33,121 nucleotides of DNA from Atopobium sp. Lineage in GTDB: Bacteria; Actinomycetota; Coriobacteriia; Coriobacteriales; Atopobiaceae. Positions 31,083 to 33,121 of the stretch are shown here, one piece after another. Made by a program: the position numbers and the translations under genes. The notes beneath the pieces were generated by a model that saw nothing but the letters and a program-made list of their open reading frames with translations, was not told where the DNA came from and searched no databases. Position 1 is the first letter of the stretch; each line of letters opens with the position of its first letter. Location: contig JABZHR010000011.1 of assembly GCA_015258715.1 (NCBI GenBank), positions 1-33,121 on the forward strand, in the 5' to 3' direction.

Positions 31083-32138
31083 ATGGCAAGAAATCAGCGC
31101 TCTACCTCTAAAAACACGCGCTCCGAGGGTCCTGCTGGCCGTGGAGCAGCCGGACGCGGCGGAGCTGCGGGTCGCGGTGGAGCAGGTCGCGGCGGCGCAG
31201 GTCGCGGTGGCGCTGCAAGTCGCGGCTCCAAGAAGGCTGCCGACTGGGGCGGTTATTTCGGCGCCAAGAATGGCCAGGGCTCAAAGGGTGGTCGCTCCGC
31301 ACAAGGTACACGCGCAGCTCAGGGCACTCGTGGGCAGCGAAGCGCTGGTGCTGGTGGACAGCGAGGTGCTGGTGCTGGAAGGCCTGGAAACAAAAAGCCT
31401 GCAACCGATCTTATCGAGGGTCGTCGCGCAGTAGCTGAGGCGCTGACCGTGGGTATTCCTTTGAAGAATGCGCTGGTACAGGCCGCAAGTGGACAGAAGG
31501 ACCAGGAGATTGAGGCTCTTGCACGCCAGCTTGAGCAGGAGGGTATTCCTGTCGAGCGTGTTGCAAAGCCAGTGCTTGACTCGCTTTCAAGCCACGGCGC
31601 TCACCAGGGCGTTATTGTCCGCACACAGCCGTTTGCCTATGCCGACCTCTCTGAAATCATTCAGCGCGCCGGTTCTGAAAACGCGCTGGTTGTGGTCTTG
31701 GATCACGTCACCGACGAGGGAAACTTTGGCGCAATCGTCCGAAGTGCCGAGGTAGTTGGCGCAGCCGGCGTAGTCATTGCAAACGCTCGCGCCGCCCGAG
31801 TTGGCGTTGGAGCATACAAGACTTCCGCAGGAGCCGTGCTTCACCTGCCAATCGCTCAGGTTTCTAATCTGCCACGCGCTCTTGAAGAGCTTAAAGCCGC
31901 AGGTTTTTGGACATGTGGCTCCACCGAGCACGCCACTCAGTCCGTGTGGGAGGCTCCTATGGGAGGCCGCCTTGCACTTGTGATGGGCTCTGAAGGTTCA
32001 GGAATTTCTCGCCTTATGCTCGAGAAGTGTGATTTTACGTGCAAACTTCCTCAGTTTGGCCAGGTAGAGTCCCTGAACGTTGCTCAGGCAACAACGGTCA
32101 TGTGCTACGAGTGGCTCCGCAGGACTCAGGAAGCGTAA
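31083..32138 (+). CDS. rlmB: 23S rRNA 2'-O-ribose methyltransferase (TrmH/RlmB family) with RGG-rich N-terminus
   Basis: 351 residues. The catalytic part (~105-351) has the substrate-binding domain start LIEGRRAVAEAL, then SPOUT motifs LDHVTDEGNFGAIVRSAEVVGA, LVMGSEGSGISRLM and QVESLNVAQATTVM, typical of RlmB, which methylates G2251. The first ~105 residues are low complexity, dominated by repeated GRGGA/GAGGQRGAG, basic and probably disordered. RlmB proteins are usually ~250 residues, so this extension is the unusual feature. It resembles RGG-box RNA-binding tails, and an RNA-binding role is inferred only. Its 3' end carries tandem CAGGAAGC repeats. Confidence 0.92.
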   Translation: MARNQRSTSKNTRSEGPAGRGAAGRGGAAGRGGAGRGGAGRGGAASRGSKKAADWGGYFGAKNGQGSKGGRSAQGTRAAQGTRGQRSAGAGGQRGAGAGRPGNKKPATDLIEGRRAVAEALTVGIPLKNALVQAASGQKDQEIEALARQLEQEGIPVERVAKPVLDSLSSHGAHQGVIVRTQPFAYADLSEIIQRAGSENALVVVLDHVTDEGNFGAIVRSAEVVGAAGVVIANARAARVGVGAYKTSAGAVLHLPIAQVSNLPRALEELKAAGFWTCGSTEHATQSVWEAPMGGRLALVMGSEGSGISRLMLEKCDFTCKLPQFGQVESLNVAQATTVMCYEWLRRTQEA

Positions 32139-32172
32139 GCTCAGGAAGCCCAGGAAGCCCAGGAAGCGTAAG
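32127..32172 (+). repeat. Tandem CAGGAAGC repeats spanning the rlmB stop codon
   Basis: CAGGAAGC begins at 32127, 32142, 32151 and 32160. The unit CAGGAAGCGTAAG, which includes the rlmB stop, appears at 32127 and again at 32160, where its AGGAAG supplies the ribosome site for the next gene. Confidence 0.75.
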
Positions 32173-32174
32173 GT

Positions 32175-32753
32175 ATGGCTCATAAAAAATCGCTGCTTGT
32201 AGTCGATGGCTATAACGTCATGTTGGCAACTCCTCGCTATGAGGCATTGCTGGATGAGCGTGGCTCTTCTGCACAAGAAACCGCTGCTGAGAGAGCCTAT
32301 CACCTCAACACCGATCCGTTTTATCGCGCCCGTTTGGCGCTCATTTCTGACGTTGCCACGTTTGCGCAGGGTACCTACGAGGCCGTTATTGTGTTTGACG
32401 GCAAGGGAAACGTAAACGACGAGCGCCCGGAGCGCACCCACGCTGGCGTGCAGCTGGTTTTTTCCGAGACTGGGGAGTCCGCAGATAGCGTCATCGAGCG
32501 CCTGGTCACGGACGCGCGAGAGGCTGGTCGCAAGGTATTTCTGGTCACGTCGGACAGGGACATCCGCGCTACGGCTGGCTTTGGCCCCGGCGAGGTCACG
32601 CGCATTGCAAGCGCATCACTGGTCCACGAGATTTCCCAAGCAGATAACGTTGTCGAAGAGATGCGTCGCGATCAGGTCAGTACGCGCATGACGCTTGAAG
32701 ACCGCATTTCTCCAGAACAGCGCGAGAAACTCTGGAAGCTTCTGGGCAAATAG
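32175..32753 (+). CDS. NYN-domain ribonuclease, YacP/Rae1-like
   Basis: 192 residues. The PIN-like NYN fold is shown by LLVVDGYNVM (first catalytic Asp), AVIVFDGKGN and FLVTSDRDIRATA (later acidic residues), with a helical C-terminal tail. In Bacillus subtilis Rae1 (YacP) cuts mRNA within the ribosome A site and lies just after rlmB, as here. Substrate is inferred from that family and gene order. ATG 32175 uses AGGAAG 9 nt upstream, within the CAGGAAGC repeat. Confidence 0.88.
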   Translation: MAHKKSLLVVDGYNVMLATPRYEALLDERGSSAQETAAERAYHLNTDPFYRARLALISDVATFAQGTYEAVIVFDGKGNVNDERPERTHAGVQLVFSETGESADSVIERLVTDAREAGRKVFLVTSDRDIRATAGFGPGEVTRIASASLVHEISQADNVVEEMRRDQVSTRMTLEDRISPEQREKLWKLLGK

Positions 32754-33092
32754 GCAGCCAGGTCAGCGTCTCACGCGCCTTACGCGCTAATACGCCCGAC
32801 GCGCCAATTTGACTGACGCGCCAATGCACTCGACGTGCCTGGGCGCAATCAGCGCGCCTGATTTCTGCAAAGAATCTGTAAATTCTGCCTGATAACAGCA
32901 AAGAATCTGTGGATTTGCCTGATTTTGTTAAAGAATCGGTGGCTCAAATACAGATTCTTTGCATTTTTCAGGCGGACTTTGAAGCGTGTCCAAGGTTGCC
33001 CTTCCATGGAGCCTGATTTTCTCGCCAAGTCTGAACGATTTGCCCTTGAATTTTCATTGCTAGTGCAACAACAAAAGAGAAGGTAGTGACCC
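32754..33092. other. Gene-free interval with two repeat types
   Basis: It contains three 17-bp-period units beginning GACGCGCCAAT (32798, 32815) and GACGTGCC (32832), then hairpin repeat copy B, then a minus-strand GGCGAGAAA core at 33018-33026. No gene is supported. Confidence 0.5.
32856..32973. repeat. Hairpin repeat, copy B (three direct units plus an inverted unit)
   Basis: Direct units start at 32856, 32887 and 32917 (periods 31 and 30), each beginning GCCTGAT and containing AAAGAATC. An inverted unit, CAGATTCTTTG...CAGGC, occupies 32951-32973. Positions 32887-32973 are nearly identical to 75-161, with paired changes in the arm ends. Confidence 0.87.
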
Positions 33093-33121
33093 ATGGGTCT
33101 ACAATGGCGCTTACGACAACG
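33093..33121 (+). CDS. Possible start of the next gene (partial)
   Basis: ATG 33093 opens MGLQWRLRQ to the window end, with AGAAGG ~9 nt upstream; ATG 33104 in another frame (MALTT) is an alternative. Too short to identify. Confidence 0.2.

Noticed and set aside
32856..32973. CRISPR array suggested by ~30-bp repeats
   Set aside because: Units adjoin each other without unique spacers, one is inverted, and no cas genes are present.

Overview
The window looks like chromosome from a Gram-positive, host-associated anaerobe. The gene set and neighbourhoods (disA-ispD-ispF, cysS-rlmB-NYN protein, tatA-greA-lysS-clpC, a malolactic pair, a MurNAc phosphotransferase cluster) and the moderate base composition fit the Coriobacteriia, most likely an Atopobium/Lancefieldella-like species. 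That placement is inferred from remembered gene content and protein style, not from a search.

Layout. (1) 1-66 is the tail of an IS30-family transposase, followed at once by a palindromic repeat (75-161). (2) 427-7681 is a peptidoglycan-salvage locus. A Tat-exported lipoprotein of the PBP4B/serine beta-lactamase family diverges from murR, murQ, murP and mupG. Together these import N-acetylmuramic acid (and probably MurNAc-GlcNAc) as 6-phosphates, split the disaccharide, and convert MurNAc-6P to GlcNAc-6P. (3) 8303-12836, minus strand, is a P3-type Mg2+ ATPase followed by two flavin nitroreductases, probably one transcript. (4) 13406-15394 is ribokinase plus a nucleoside hydrolase: nucleoside to ribose to ribose-5-P. 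(5) 15517-18133, minus strand, is malolactic enzyme plus an AEC-family malate permease. (6) 18872-25078 holds a membrane-anchored spermidine-synthase-like protein, then tatA, greA, lysS and clpC. (7) 25340-27713 is disA-ispD-ispF with overlapping stops and starts. (8) 27715-29355, minus strand, is an AT-rich ABC exporter half-transporter wedged between ispF and cysS; it looks acquired. (9) 29599-32753 is cysS, rlmB (with an unusual RGG-rich N-terminus) and a YacP/Rae1-like NYN nuclease. (10) A second copy of the left-edge repeat lies at 32856-32973.

The most unusual content is non-coding. First, a 12-mer, GGCGAGAAACCC, occurs five times exactly in 33 kb, and its 9-bp core at least eleven times. 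Second, a ~180-bp element bounded by 24-bp inverted repeats occurs twice, in opposite orientation, with compensatory changes between its arms. Third, a ~30-bp-unit hairpin repeat lies near both window edges, also with a compensatory arm change. Fourth, a cluster of RTGAAAY sites lies in the mur control region.
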